This document shows positions 1 through 7,794 of a stretch of DNA of 64,000 bases, in pieces (within the stretch, counting starts at the first letter, position 1; every line of letters starts with the position of its first letter). The notes beneath the pieces are model-generated. The model was not told the origin of the DNA, made no database searches, and saw only the letters and a list, made by a program, of their open reading frames with translations. The stretch is from NCBI RefSeq assembly GCF_004360155.1, contig NZ_ML178720.1, positions 277,078-341,077 of the forward strand. The letters run 5' to 3'. The position numbers and the translations under genes are program-made. The stretch comes from Paraglaciecola marina. GTDB taxonomy: Bacteria > Pseudomonadota > Gammaproteobacteria > Enterobacterales > Alteromonadaceae.

Positions 1-1160
1 AATGGCGCAACTGGCGGTATACTGTAATCAACGGCCCTAGTTAACGCTTCTTCACTGGGATTAGTGACATCATCGGTAAAGGGCTGCAATAACATGGCAT
101 AGCCAAGGTCGTCTTTGTGTTGTTCGAATATAGAAAGCTCTACCTCTGAGGCTTCTCCGGCACGCACACTGTCTAGTAATGCATAAGCTCTTATACCCGA
201 CAATATGCGTTCTCGGTTTATCTCTTTATGCTCTTTCAATCCCTTAACTTCCTCATCAAGTGAGCGAGTGGCAATAATTCCCATGGCGTATGGAATTTGC
301 AGGGCATAATCAACCTCTTGTGTTTCGTCATTAGGTATACCAAATACCGTAAAGTCTGCAGGGGCTTCTTGGGTTTCATATTCTGCTTCAACTGCAGCAA
401 GTTTTACTTGCTGTACATCACCCAACTCATAACCACTTTCATCACCTAAAATAATTACAGAGATAACTGACGCTAAACCAAAGCTTGCAGCTATAGCAAA
501 AGAGCGCCTTGCAAAGGCTACGTCTCGGCCTTTAAGTAAGTAATAAGCAGATATTGCCAATACAAAAACAGCGGCAGTCACATAGCCAGCTGATACTGTA
601 TGTACAAACTTAACTTGAGCGACGGGGTTAAACACCACTTCGCTAAAACTGGTCATCTCCATCCGCATTGATTCGAAGTTAAACTCTGATCCTACAGGGT
701 GTTGCATCCAACCATTTGCAATCAAAATCCACAAAGCTGAAAAGTTTGACCCTATTGCCACTAACCAAGTCGCCGTAAGGTGTTTAACCTTAGACATCTT
801 GTCCCAGCCAAAAAAGAACAAACCTACGAATGTCGATTCTAAGAAGAAGGCCATCAACCCCTCTATAGCTAAGGGCGCGCCAAATATGTCACCCACATAA
901 TGGGAATAGTAAGACCAATTCATACCAAACTGGAATTCCATAGTTAAACCAGTGGCAACACCTATGGCAAAGTTAATACCAAACAACTTCCCCCAAAACT
1001 TGGTCATTTGTTTGTAGATTTCTTTACCTGTCAAAACATACACAGACTCCATAATCGCCAGCATAAATGTCATGCCTAAGGTCAATGGAACAAATATGAA
1101 ATGAAACATGGCAGTCATCGCAAATTGCAATCGAGAGAGCTCGACTAACGTTTCGTTCAT
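1..1160 (-). CDS. cydA: Cytochrome bd ubiquinol oxidase subunit I, N-terminal part (runs off the window)
   Basis: Quinol-oxidising subunit of the high-affinity bd terminal oxidase in the inner membrane. The reading frame opens at an ATG behind a GGAG-type ribosome site and stays open for about 386 codons to the window edge; the family is usually about 520 residues, so the C-terminal quarter is missing. The start reads [20 protein letters not shown], typical of CydA including the N-terminal haem-ligand histidine. Next come the conserved segment ending [13 protein letters not shown] and the long periplasmic loop region. The window most likely ends before the conserved GRQPW motif. cydB is expected beyond the edge. 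The upstream region carries a sigma-54 element, an FNR box and a TGTCA-N4-TGACA palindrome, annotated separately. Confidence 0.95.
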   Translation of the reverse strand, partial: MNETLVELSRLQFAMTAMFHFIFVPLTLGMTFMLAIMESVYVLTGKEIYKQMTKFWGKLFGINFAIGVATGLTMEFQFGMNWSYYSHYVGDIFGAPLAIEGLMAFFLESTFVGLFFFGWDKMSKVKHLTATWLVAIGSNFSALWILIANGWMQHPVGSEFNFESMRMEMTSFSEVVFNPVAQVKFVHTVSAGYVTAAVFVLAISAYYLLKGRDVAFARRSFAIAASFGLASVISVIILGDESGYELGDVQQVKLAAVEAEYETQEAPADFTVFGIPNDETQEVDYALQIPYAMGIIATRSLDEEVKGLKEHKEINRERILSGIRAYALLDSVRAGEASEVELSIFEQHKDDLGYAMLLQPFTDDVTNPSEEALTRAVDYSIPPVAP

Positions 1161-1223
1161 TCAGTTTCTCCTAAAATGTGCTTATTAAAAAATAACAAAT
1201 TGAAAGTATTCTGGACGAGACTT

Positions 1224-1239
1224 TGCATTAGGTATGCCA
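1224..1239 (-). promoter_or_regulatory. Putative sigma-54 (-24/-12) promoter of cydA
   Basis: On the minus strand the sequence is TGGCATACCTAATGCA, against the consensus TGGCACGNNNNTTGCW. GG and GC are both present at the required spacing. It lies 64 bp upstream of the cydA ATG. The neighbouring gene for a sigma-54 activator and the upstream palindrome at 1326-1339 support it. Confidence 0.65.
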
Positions 1240-1293
1240 AATTCAAAATCAGCGTTAAGAACCTGATTTTAATAGGTATTTAGGTTGAAAAAA

Positions 1294-1307
1294 TTGATCT
1301 AGATCAA
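1294..1307. promoter_or_regulatory. FNR box upstream of cydA
   Basis: TTGATCTAGATCAA is a perfect match to the FNR consensus TTGAT-N4-ATCAA. It lies about 134 bp upstream of the cydA start, between the -24/-12 element and the distal palindrome. FNR is known to control cyd genes in Escherichia coli; a role here is inferred. Confidence 0.7.
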
Positions 1308-1325
1308 CAAGTAAAAAATAACCAC

Positions 1326-1339
1326 TGTCATATTTGACA
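1326..1339. promoter_or_regulatory. Putative upstream activator site for the sigma-54 regulator (cydA side)
   Basis: TGTCA-TATT-TGACA is a perfect inverted repeat 87 bp upstream of the cydA -24 element. A near-copy, TGCCA-AATA-TGACA, sits at 2191-2204 at a similar distance from a second -24/-12 element. The shared motif, arm spacing and promoter distance suggest enhancer sites for the activator encoded at 2244-3542. Confidence 0.5.
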
Positions 1340-1389
1340 TTGGTTACTCATACTTTAGTTGCAGCAGTTATTCACCAAAGAATAACAAG

Positions 1390-2007
1390 TTATTTCGTAA
1401 TGGTTTTAGTCAGGGAGAAAGCTCCGCGAATATCATCTAGAGTAAAGCCCGTAGCGGCATCTTCGGGATATTGGGCAGTAATAATTTGCTGTAGTGTTTT
1501 ATCAACTGAGGTTCCGTGGCACGCCAAACAGATTTGATCGGTAGGGATTGCTTTCATATATCTAAAGGTATCTTGAGTTTGTATGCTTGCCTCAAGCGTG
1601 GTTGCTGATACCCCTTGTTTAAACAAAGAGTCAAAATGTTTTAAATTCTTAATTTCCCAACCTGAAGCTTGGTTATCTGTATTGCGCACTTTTAAACTAG
1701 TTCGTGATATCTGCCAGCCATCAGTTGAAAGTGTTGCGGCAATTTGTGAAGCTTGATCTTTGCAAATATTGACGCCATTTTCGAACCCTCCGGTTTGAAT
1801 GGCGCTTACGAGAGTTTGTTTTAAAGTGGTAGCAAATACTTTTACTTTTTCCTTTGCTTCATTCTCAAGCTGTTTATTAACAACAACTTCTTGTGACACA
1901 TTATCTTTATGGATTGCCAATTCGGATGACCTAACTTCCGAATAACTAGCTGTACTTAGTAATAACAAAGTCAAAGCTAATGATTTTATCTTTAAATGCG
2001 CTTTCAT
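1390..2007 (-). CDS. DUF3365 (Tll0287-like) haem-binding protein, periplasmic c-type cytochrome
   Basis: A 205-residue exported protein with a signal peptide (about residues 1-23, hydrophobic LALTLLLLSTASYS) and a single CLACHG haem c motif near residue 158. This is the arrangement of the DUF3365 family of small c-type haem sensor or redox proteins. A conserved 'NICKDQA' segment lies around residue 80. The gene is directly upstream of cydA in the same orientation and has its own sigma-54-like promoter. The context suggests a role in respiratory redox sensing or in supporting the bd oxidase, but no reaction can be assigned. The CxxCH variant reads C-L-A-C-H. Confidence 0.8.
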   Translation of the reverse strand: MKAHLKIKSLALTLLLLSTASYSEVRSSELAIHKDNVSQEVVVNKQLENEAKEKVKVFATTLKQTLVSAIQTGGFENGVNICKDQASQIAATLSTDGWQISRTSLKVRNTDNQASGWEIKNLKHFDSLFKQGVSATTLEASIQTQDTFRYMKAIPTDQICLACHGTSVDKTLQQIITAQYPEDAATGFTLDDIRGAFSLTKTITK

Positions 2008-2081
2008 AATTTGTGAGTTCCTAGGTTAAAGGTGTTTGGGTATAAAGGTTTTATAAACCTCCGTAACTAGTTAATACAACA

Positions 2082-2097
2082 AACAAAACACATGCCA
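2082..2097 (-). promoter_or_regulatory. Putative sigma-54 promoter of the DUF3365 cytochrome gene
   Basis: The minus strand reads TGGCATGTGTTTTGTT. The -24 TGGCA is intact; the -12 is TTGT rather than TTGC. It lies 75 bp upstream of the start codon, with the palindrome at 2191-2204 about 94 bp further upstream. This repeats the cydA promoter layout. Confidence 0.45.
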
Positions 2098-2190
2098 TTT
2101 CAACTTCAGCGCTAATCTATATTTAACTAATTGATTTATATAACGAATAAATTTAAATCCTACAACCAAAGCTAAACCCTTTGTAATTAT

Positions 2191-2204
2191 TGCCAAATAT
2201 GACA
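2191..2204. promoter_or_regulatory. Putative upstream activator site (DUF3365/regulator side)
   Basis: TGCCA-AATA-TGACA matches the TGTCA-N4-TGACA palindrome at 1326-1339 with one arm mismatch. It lies between the divergent DUF3365 gene and the regulator gene, so it could serve both. A second symmetric element, GACA-AAAA-TGTC at 2213-2224, lies just before the regulator start and could be involved in autoregulation. Confidence 0.45.
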
Positions 2205-2243
2205 AAGTGATGGACAAAAATGTCAGTGTAAAGTGTATTAGCT

Positions 2244-3542
2244 ATGAATATATCTATCGTACAATCGATGATCAACGCCATTGAAAACCCTGCTATTTTC
2301 ATCAATACCGAATACAAAATTTTAGCGGTCAATCAAGCCTATAGAGATACTTACGATATTCAAGTAACACTAGGCAATAGTCACTGTTATGAGATTTCTC
2401 ATCAACATCAGCAGCCCTGTGAAAAACATGGTGAAGAATGCCCAATGCAACAATGCATGAAAACAGGCAGAACTAGCAGTGTGGTGCATATTCACAATAC
2501 TGAGCGCGGTAAAACCTATTGCGACATATTGATGAAGCCCATCAAAGATGAAGATGGTATTACAGCTGGCTTTTTAGAAATACTGAATCGCATTAATTAT
2601 GCGTCAGCTGAGTCACATTCCAACAGGATGATAGGAAGCTCAGCCCCCTTTAAGGCCATGTTAACTAAAATTAACCGCGCCGCTAAATCAGAGATTTCAG
2701 CACTGTTACACGGCGAAACGGGAACTGGAAAAGAACTAGTTGCCAAAGCTTTACACGAATCAAGCAAAAGAGCAGACAAGCCATTTGTGATAATTGAATG
2801 TACAGGTTTAAATGACAACTTATTTGAGTCTGAGCTATTTGGTCATGAAAAAGGAGCGTTTACAGGGGCCACGCAAGCTAAAAAAGGGCTTATAGAATTA
2901 GCCCATGGCGGCACGGTATTTTTTGACGAAATCGCTGATGTGCCTTTAACTATGCAGGTTAAATTACTAAGACTCCTAGAAACACAATGTTATCGGACTG
3001 TAGGTGGAATTAAGCAACGTAAAGCGGATTTTAGGTTAATCTGTGCAAGTCATCATAATTTACTTGAACTAGTGAAAAAGGGAGAGTTTAGGAAAGACTT
3101 GTATTACCGTATAGCCGGTTTCCCTATAAATTTACCGTCTTTAGCCAAACGCCATGATGACATCCCGGCCCTAGCTTTACATTTTTTACATGGCTCGGAG
3201 CTAGACCACAAAACCTTTTCAGATAAAGCATTAAACCAACTTAGCCGCTATAGCTTTCCGGGTAACATTCGTGAGCTAAAGAATATAGTGGAACAATCAG
3301 CTTTACTAGCCAATGAAGATACTATCAATGTAGATGATTTACCTGAATATATTCTTGATGAAAATTTTGCAGAGGTAGAGATAATAAAAGAGCTAGTTCC
3401 CTTAGATAAAGCGGAGGAATTCTATCTTACTCGAATTTGCAAAACCCAAAGCCTAGCTATAGATGAGCTCGCCCAAGAGCTTGGGATCAGCACCCGTACT
3501 CTGTATCGAAAGTTTAAAAAATATAATCTTAAGTATGAGTAA
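2244..3542 (+). CDS. Sigma-54-dependent transcriptional activator with cysteine-rich PAS domain
   Basis: A 432-residue bacterial enhancer-binding protein. Residues 1-115 form a PAS-type sensor with four clustered cysteines (C48, C59, C66, C71), a pattern seen in some redox- or metal-linked PAS domains. The central AAA+ domain has Walker A GETGTGKE (about 157-164), the sigma-54 contact loop GAFTGA (204-209) and Walker [13 protein letters not shown]. The C-terminus ends in a Fis-type helix-turn-helix ([16 protein letters not shown]). It lacks a receiver domain, so it probably senses its signal directly. Its position next to two promoters with matching -24/-12 elements and shared palindromes makes it the likely activator of cydA and the DUF3365 cytochrome gene. 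It differs from NorR, which has a GAF domain. Confidence 0.88.
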   Translation: MNISIVQSMINAIENPAIFINTEYKILAVNQAYRDTYDIQVTLGNSHCYEISHQHQQPCEKHGEECPMQQCMKTGRTSSVVHIHNTERGKTYCDILMKPIKDEDGITAGFLEILNRINYASAESHSNRMIGSSAPFKAMLTKINRAAKSEISALLHGETGTGKELVAKALHESSKRADKPFVIIECTGLNDNLFESELFGHEKGAFTGATQAKKGLIELAHGGTVFFDEIADVPLTMQVKLLRLLETQCYRTVGGIKQRKADFRLICASHHNLLELVKKGEFRKDLYYRIAGFPINLPSLAKRHDDIPALALHFLHGSELDHKTFSDKALNQLSRYSFPGNIRELKNIVEQSALLANEDTINVDDLPEYILDENFAEVEIIKELVPLDKAEEFYLTRICKTQSLAIDELAQELGISTRTLYRKFKKYNLKYE

Positions 3543-3775
3543 TTAAGTGTAATACCAAGTTAATTTAATTGGCGAGAGTTCAGAATAAATCCAGCATTTT
3601 ATGAACTAGGTTATGTGTAAAAGCTGATGGCTCTCTTTTAAATACTGACACCCATAGGCCAGTTTTAAACTGGGTTTACTCTGCGTTTTTCACATTTAAA
3701 ATAGGGGTATTATTCTATCGTAGATTTAACAAATACATACCAACCTGATGTGGCGACCATAAAAACAGCTAGTTG

Positions 3776-4969
3776 TTATTGTTTTAACACTCTTAGAATA
3801 TCCCAGAATGCGCCAATAGTGTGATAATCACACTTACCACCAGCTGTCGATTTTTCATCAGTTAGTTTTTGATTATCAGCAGTTAATATCCGATACCAAG
3901 CACCATACTGATGATCAACCATGTTTTGCCATGCATATTCCCAAATTTTTTGATACCACTGGCTATATTTGGTATCACCTGTCGCTTTTTCTAAACGTAT
4001 TGCTGCAGAGGTTGTTTCTGACTGCACCCAAAAGTACTTTTCATCATCACAAATACTACCATCTGGACCAAAACCATAAAATATCCCGCCATTTTTTGTA
4101 TCCCAGCCAACATCTAAGGCCTTATCAAATAGAAACTTTGCCCTATCTACCATCCAAGTTTCAGGCCGATAATCATGTAAAATCAGTAATAATTTTGCCC
4201 ACTCAGTCAAATGTCCAGGTTGAAACCCCCACGGCCGATACAAATTTTTTGGATCATCTTTGTTGTACTCCCAATCAATCTCTAATTGCTCGCTATAGTG
4301 CTCCCAAATAATACCGCCAGCTTTGTCAGCTAGTTCAATGGAAACCTTACGAGCTAGTTGACAGGCTATGTCTAAGTAACGGTTATCTGCCGTTGCCTCA
4401 TAAGCTGCAACAAAAGCTTCACAACAATGCATGTTGGCATTTTGGCCTCGATAGCTATTCACTTCTGACCAATCACTGCTGGCTTCGTCGGCAAACATCC
4501 CAATATTTTTATCCCATAGGCGAGTATGCAAAATATTGTGTGCACGTTGTAAATCAAAAAGTGCATTTTCAATTCCCACTTTATGGGCAGCAGAAAAACA
4601 TAAAATAACAAATGCTAGACCATAACAATGGTTAGTTTGATCAGTTGGTAAATGATTTTCACCCAACAACCAATTATAACCCTGCCTTTTGTCATCCCAA
4701 TGTTTGCTGCGAATGTAATCAACTCCATGCTTTGCTAGTGATAAGTACTCTTCATCACCATACAGCTCGTAAGCTTTGCAAAAAATCCATACCATTCTAC
4801 AACTTGACACCAAATGCCTATGGTGAGGATTAAAAACGCTACCATCGTCTTTAAAATTATGAAAAAAGCCACCACTTTTATCCACAATATTAGGTAAGTA
4901 AAAATCTAAAATTGATTGAATATGGGTTCGTAAAAAGCGTTCACTTTTAAAGTCTATTTGAATATCCAC
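3776..4969 (-). CDS. AGE-family epimerase/isomerase (N-acylglucosamine 2-epimerase fold)
   Basis: A protein of about 397 residues of the AGE superfamily ((alpha/alpha)6 barrel), which includes N-acylglucosamine 2-epimerases, mannose isomerases and cellobiose 2-epimerases. Family features are SGGFFHNF near the N-terminus, NANMHCCEAFVAAYEAT mid-protein, WGFQPGHLTEWAKLLL, and the C-terminal KCDYHTIGAFW. I chose the GTG at 4969, which has AGG 8 bases upstream, over an upstream in-frame GTG at 4993 without a ribosome site. No convincing signal peptide is seen, so it is probably cytoplasmic. As last gene of the carbohydrate operon it may isomerise a released mannose-type sugar; the exact substrate cannot be told from sequence. 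Confidence 0.8.
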   Translation of the reverse strand: MDIQIDFKSERFLRTHIQSILDFYLPNIVDKSGGFFHNFKDDGSVFNPHHRHLVSSCRMVWIFCKAYELYGDEEYLSLAKHGVDYIRSKHWDDKRQGYNWLLGENHLPTDQTNHCYGLAFVILCFSAAHKVGIENALFDLQRAHNILHTRLWDKNIGMFADEASSDWSEVNSYRGQNANMHCCEAFVAAYEATADNRYLDIACQLARKVSIELADKAGGIIWEHYSEQLEIDWEYNKDDPKNLYRPWGFQPGHLTEWAKLLLILHDYRPETWMVDRAKFLFDKALDVGWDTKNGGIFYGFGPDGSICDDEKYFWVQSETTSAAIRLEKATGDTKYSQWYQKIWEYAWQNMVDHQYGAWYRILTADNQKLTDEKSTAGGKCDYHTIGAFWDILRVLKQ

Positions 4970-5017
4970 TGCGTAAACCTGAGTAAAAAACACACTAAAA
5001 CATGCTAGTTATTAGAT

Positions 5018-5049
5018 TAAGAGCCTGCTTTGTTGTCAGCAGGCTCTTA
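5018..5049 (-). terminator. Strong intercistronic hairpin between the DUF1080 gene and the AGE gene
   Basis: A perfect 12-bp stem (TAAGAGCCTGCT paired with AGCAGGCTCTTA) with an 8-base loop lies in the 64-88 bp gap. In the direction of transcription it is not followed by a good U-run. It may be a partial terminator or an RNA-stabilising hairpin rather than a full stop. Confidence 0.55.
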
Positions 5050-5057
5050 TTTTTATC

Positions 5058-6437
5058 CTACAACTCTCGAATTTTTATAGAGCGAAACCTTACTTCATCA
5101 CCATGATCTTGAAGTAAAATCGGGCCCGTCTCCCACTCTCCGAAATTTGGCCATTTATGATATTTACTACGCTGAACTAAGGTGCGAAATATCTGCGTAC
5201 CACGGGGATAATCAACAACTTTAATGTTATTTAACCAATGCTGTACCCTACCATCTTTGACGACTATCCGTGCTCGGTTCCACTCGCCTACCGGATTTAC
5301 TCTTTTAGTTGTGCGGGTAGCTTCACTTAGGTTTGTTGCAGGAATAAGGTCATATAATGAGCCAATGGTTCTGTTGCCATTATTACCTTTTTTCGCATCT
5401 GGATGCTTTTCATCATGCAAGATTTGAAATTCTAAACCAATCGCAGAGCCTTGCCCTTTTAATAAATTAGGATCAACAAAATATTTAATGCCTGAGTTTG
5501 CGGTATCCGTTATTTTAAAGTCCACTTCCAACTCAAACTCACTGAATTCCTCAAGGGTGATAATGTCACCACCATTACGAGACTCAGCACCACCAGAGGA
5601 ATATACCACCAGCTCACCTTTTTCCACTCCCCATCCTTTTGCTGGAAACTCATCAAGTTTAGCGCCTTTCCAACCTTTGCTCGTTTTGCCGTCCCAAAGC
5701 AGTTTCCAGCCCTCACTCGTTTGCTTAGGCGAAAGCGTATTAGCTTGATAATTAATTTCTTGTACATGGCTAGGCATATACCAACGCTCGGCATTGAGGT
5801 CTTTAGTGAGAATTTTAGGAGAGCGCATTCTCACTTTTTTACCTGCTAGAGCTTTGTCACTAATGCTATGAACTTGTAACGCTATAAACCCCTCTTGATG
5901 GCCAGCTTCGCTATCCAAAATGTCAGCACAAGGCACACCATTAATCCAAGTGCGAATTTGATTATCGACAGCTTCAACTCGATATTTATTCCACTTGTCT
6001 ACATCAAACGCTTCTTGACAGCCCTCGTTACGAGATAGAGTATAAAGCCAACCCCTCTTTGCTTCTTCATACACCCCTCCACTCCACTTGCGCTCACTAG
6101 TATCAATTTCGACTTGATATCCATGAACTCGGCCTTTTTCAAAACTCCTTTTAGATTGACTCCGGAATTGAATGCCGGAGTTGAGACCTTGATCAACATT
6201 TATTTCTGCTTCAAAAATAAAATTGCCATAGTCTTTTTTAGTGGTTAAAAAAGAATTAGGACTATTTACCACTGACTCACCGACGATTGCTCCATTTTCT
6301 ACAGTATATTTGGCATCACCACCTACTTGCTTCCAACCCGATAAGCTTTTTCCATTAAAAAGCGATGTCCATTCAGCCCCTTGTGCACTTAATGACAAAC
6401 TAGTTGCTGCGATTAGTAATATTGTTGTGTGTTTCAT
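5058..6437 (-). CDS. Exported protein with two DUF1080 (3-keto-disaccharide hydrolase-type) domains
   Basis: A 459-residue protein with an N-terminal signal peptide (MKHTTILLIAATSLSLSAQG). Two tandem DUF1080 concanavalin-like domains follow, each opening with a signature of the LFNGKSLSGWK / LWDGKTSKGWKG type (about residues 25 and 246). Each domain has the family's Asn-Ser-Gly-Ile motif (LNSGIQFRS and ANSGIKYFV). Members of this family have been shown to hydrolyse or cleave 3-keto-glycosides. It is preceded by a strong GGAG ribosome site. The Gfo/Idh/MocA gene lies just upstream, giving the dehydrogenase-plus-hydrolase pairing expected of a 3-keto-glycoside route. Periplasmic location is inferred from the signal peptide. 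Confidence 0.83.
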   Translation of the reverse strand: MKHTTILLIAATSLSLSAQGAEWTSLFNGKSLSGWKQVGGDAKYTVENGAIVGESVVNSPNSFLTTKKDYGNFIFEAEINVDQGLNSGIQFRSQSKRSFEKGRVHGYQVEIDTSERKWSGGVYEEAKRGWLYTLSRNEGCQEAFDVDKWNKYRVEAVDNQIRTWINGVPCADILDSEAGHQEGFIALQVHSISDKALAGKKVRMRSPKILTKDLNAERWYMPSHVQEINYQANTLSPKQTSEGWKLLWDGKTSKGWKGAKLDEFPAKGWGVEKGELVVYSSGGAESRNGGDIITLEEFSEFELEVDFKITDTANSGIKYFVDPNLLKGQGSAIGLEFQILHDEKHPDAKKGNNGNRTIGSLYDLIPATNLSEATRTTKRVNPVGEWNRARIVVKDGRVQHWLNNIKVVDYPRGTQIFRTLVQRSKYHKWPNFGEWETGPILLQDHGDEVRFRSIKIREL

Positions 6438-6469
6438 TACTTACTCCTCATTATTAACTTTTATAAAAA

Positions 6470-7792
6470 CTAAATTTTTGGTGCCCAACCTGGCGCATAG
6501 TCTCGCTGCCAGTGCAAAAGTGCTGATTTAGATTTGGGCTTACCGTTTGCTGGATCACATATCAATGTTTCATTGCTGCGATAAGCCATATTGGCTAAGT
6601 GACACATAAGCGTACTCTTATGGCCTTCATCTATTGGTGAAGCTTGGTGTTTAGTTTCTCCTCTTAAAGTGCTAATGAAGTTATTAACGTGCATACGGGT
6701 TAATATGCCTCCGCCCATTAGATCACCTGAGTCATTGCTTTGCTTAATTTTGCTTTCACTCACTAGATTGTTGTCTAAGTCATAAATTTCATACCCTGTT
6801 CGGTCTAAAATTACATAACCTTTGGTGGCATAAATAACTAAGCCTCTGCCTCGACCCCATTTCAAAACTCGATTACACGAATGACCATCCCAGACAATTT
6901 TTTTGTTATTAGCGAAGGTAAATTCCGCATTCATAGTGTCGTACATCTGCCAGTCGTCAGATTTGAAAAACTGACGCGAGGCATCTACAGCCACTTTTTC
7001 AGGAAATTCGCCTTGAATAGCCCAACGAGCAATGTCTAATTCGTGTGCAGCATTGTTGCATGTCTCAGCGGTTCCCCAATGCCAAAACCAATGCCAGTTG
7101 TAATGAACATAGTTGCTATAGTAATCTTTGCGGGGAGCTGGCCCTTGCCATAGATCCCAATTCAACCAATCTTGCGGGGCTACCTTCTGACCATTACCAA
7201 TAGATTTACGGTTGTTGGCATACCAGGTGTAAACCTTATAAACCTCTCCAAGGTGACCACCATGGAGCATCTTAATAAGTTGTGCGGTTTCATTAGATGA
7301 CCTTTGCTGGTTACCCATTTGTACCACTTTATTGTACTTCTGCTGTGCGGCCACAAGCATTTCGCCTTCAGCTGGGTTGTGGCCACATGGCTTTTCAACA
7401 TACACATGTTTACCTGCCTGTAATGCCATAATTGCAGCAGGTGCATGCCAGTGATCAGGCGTCGCTATCGCCAGCGCGTCGATATTTTTGTCTTCTAAGG
7501 TTTCTCGTATGTCTTCTTGCAACACAGGTTTGCGACGATTGCTATCAATCAGGAGTTTGGATGCTTGGGCAAGCACACGTTTATCAACATCACACACATG
7601 GGTAATTGCGCAGTTTGGAGTTGTAAAAAAACCATCAAGTAAAGCCTTACCTCTGCTGCGTGCTCCCATTAAAGCTATATTAACTCGGTCATTAGCCCCT
7701 AAAATATTGCTATAACTTCTACTACTCATAGCGAGCGAAGAAGCCGCAGCAATGGCTCCAGATGCTTTAATAAAATCTCTTCTTGTCGTCAT
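6470..7792 (-). CDS. Tat-exported Gfo/Idh/MocA-family oxidoreductase
   Basis: A 440-residue NAD(P)-dependent sugar oxidoreductase. The N-terminus MTTRRDFIKASGAIAAASSL is a twin-arginine signal, so it is exported folded, presumably with bound cofactor. The Rossmann region begins VNIALMGARSRGK and the family motif EKPCGHN lies near residue 134. The C-terminal domain has the large-substrate form (HYNWHWFWHWGTAETCNNAAHELD). Periplasmic members of this family oxidise the C3 hydroxyl of glycosides or act as glycosidases through a tightly bound NAD. It sits 32 bp upstream of the DUF1080 gene, and the two probably act in sequence. An alternative is a secreted NAD-dependent glycosidase of the GH109 type. 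Confidence 0.85.
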   Translation of the reverse strand: MTTRRDFIKASGAIAAASSLAMSSRSYSNILGANDRVNIALMGARSRGKALLDGFFTTPNCAITHVCDVDKRVLAQASKLLIDSNRRKPVLQEDIRETLEDKNIDALAIATPDHWHAPAAIMALQAGKHVYVEKPCGHNPAEGEMLVAAQQKYNKVVQMGNQQRSSNETAQLIKMLHGGHLGEVYKVYTWYANNRKSIGNGQKVAPQDWLNWDLWQGPAPRKDYYSNYVHYNWHWFWHWGTAETCNNAAHELDIARWAIQGEFPEKVAVDASRQFFKSDDWQMYDTMNAEFTFANNKKIVWDGHSCNRVLKWGRGRGLVIYATKGYVILDRTGYEIYDLDNNLVSESKIKQSNDSGDLMGGGILTRMHVNNFISTLRGETKHQASPIDEGHKSTLMCHLANMAYRSNETLICDPANGKPKSKSALLHWQRDYAPGWAPKI

Positions 7793-7794
7793 AA

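Noticed and set aside
3543-3775. Insertion-sequence remnant in the gap after the sigma-54 regulator
   Set aside because: A symmetric AT-rich piece (CCAAGTTAA...TTGG) is present but no transposase fragment, terminal repeats or target duplication could be found.
5018-5049. Full terminator ending the operon before the AGE gene
   Set aside because: The stem is strong but has no U-run in the direction of transcription, so I call it an intercistronic hairpin with uncertain termination.
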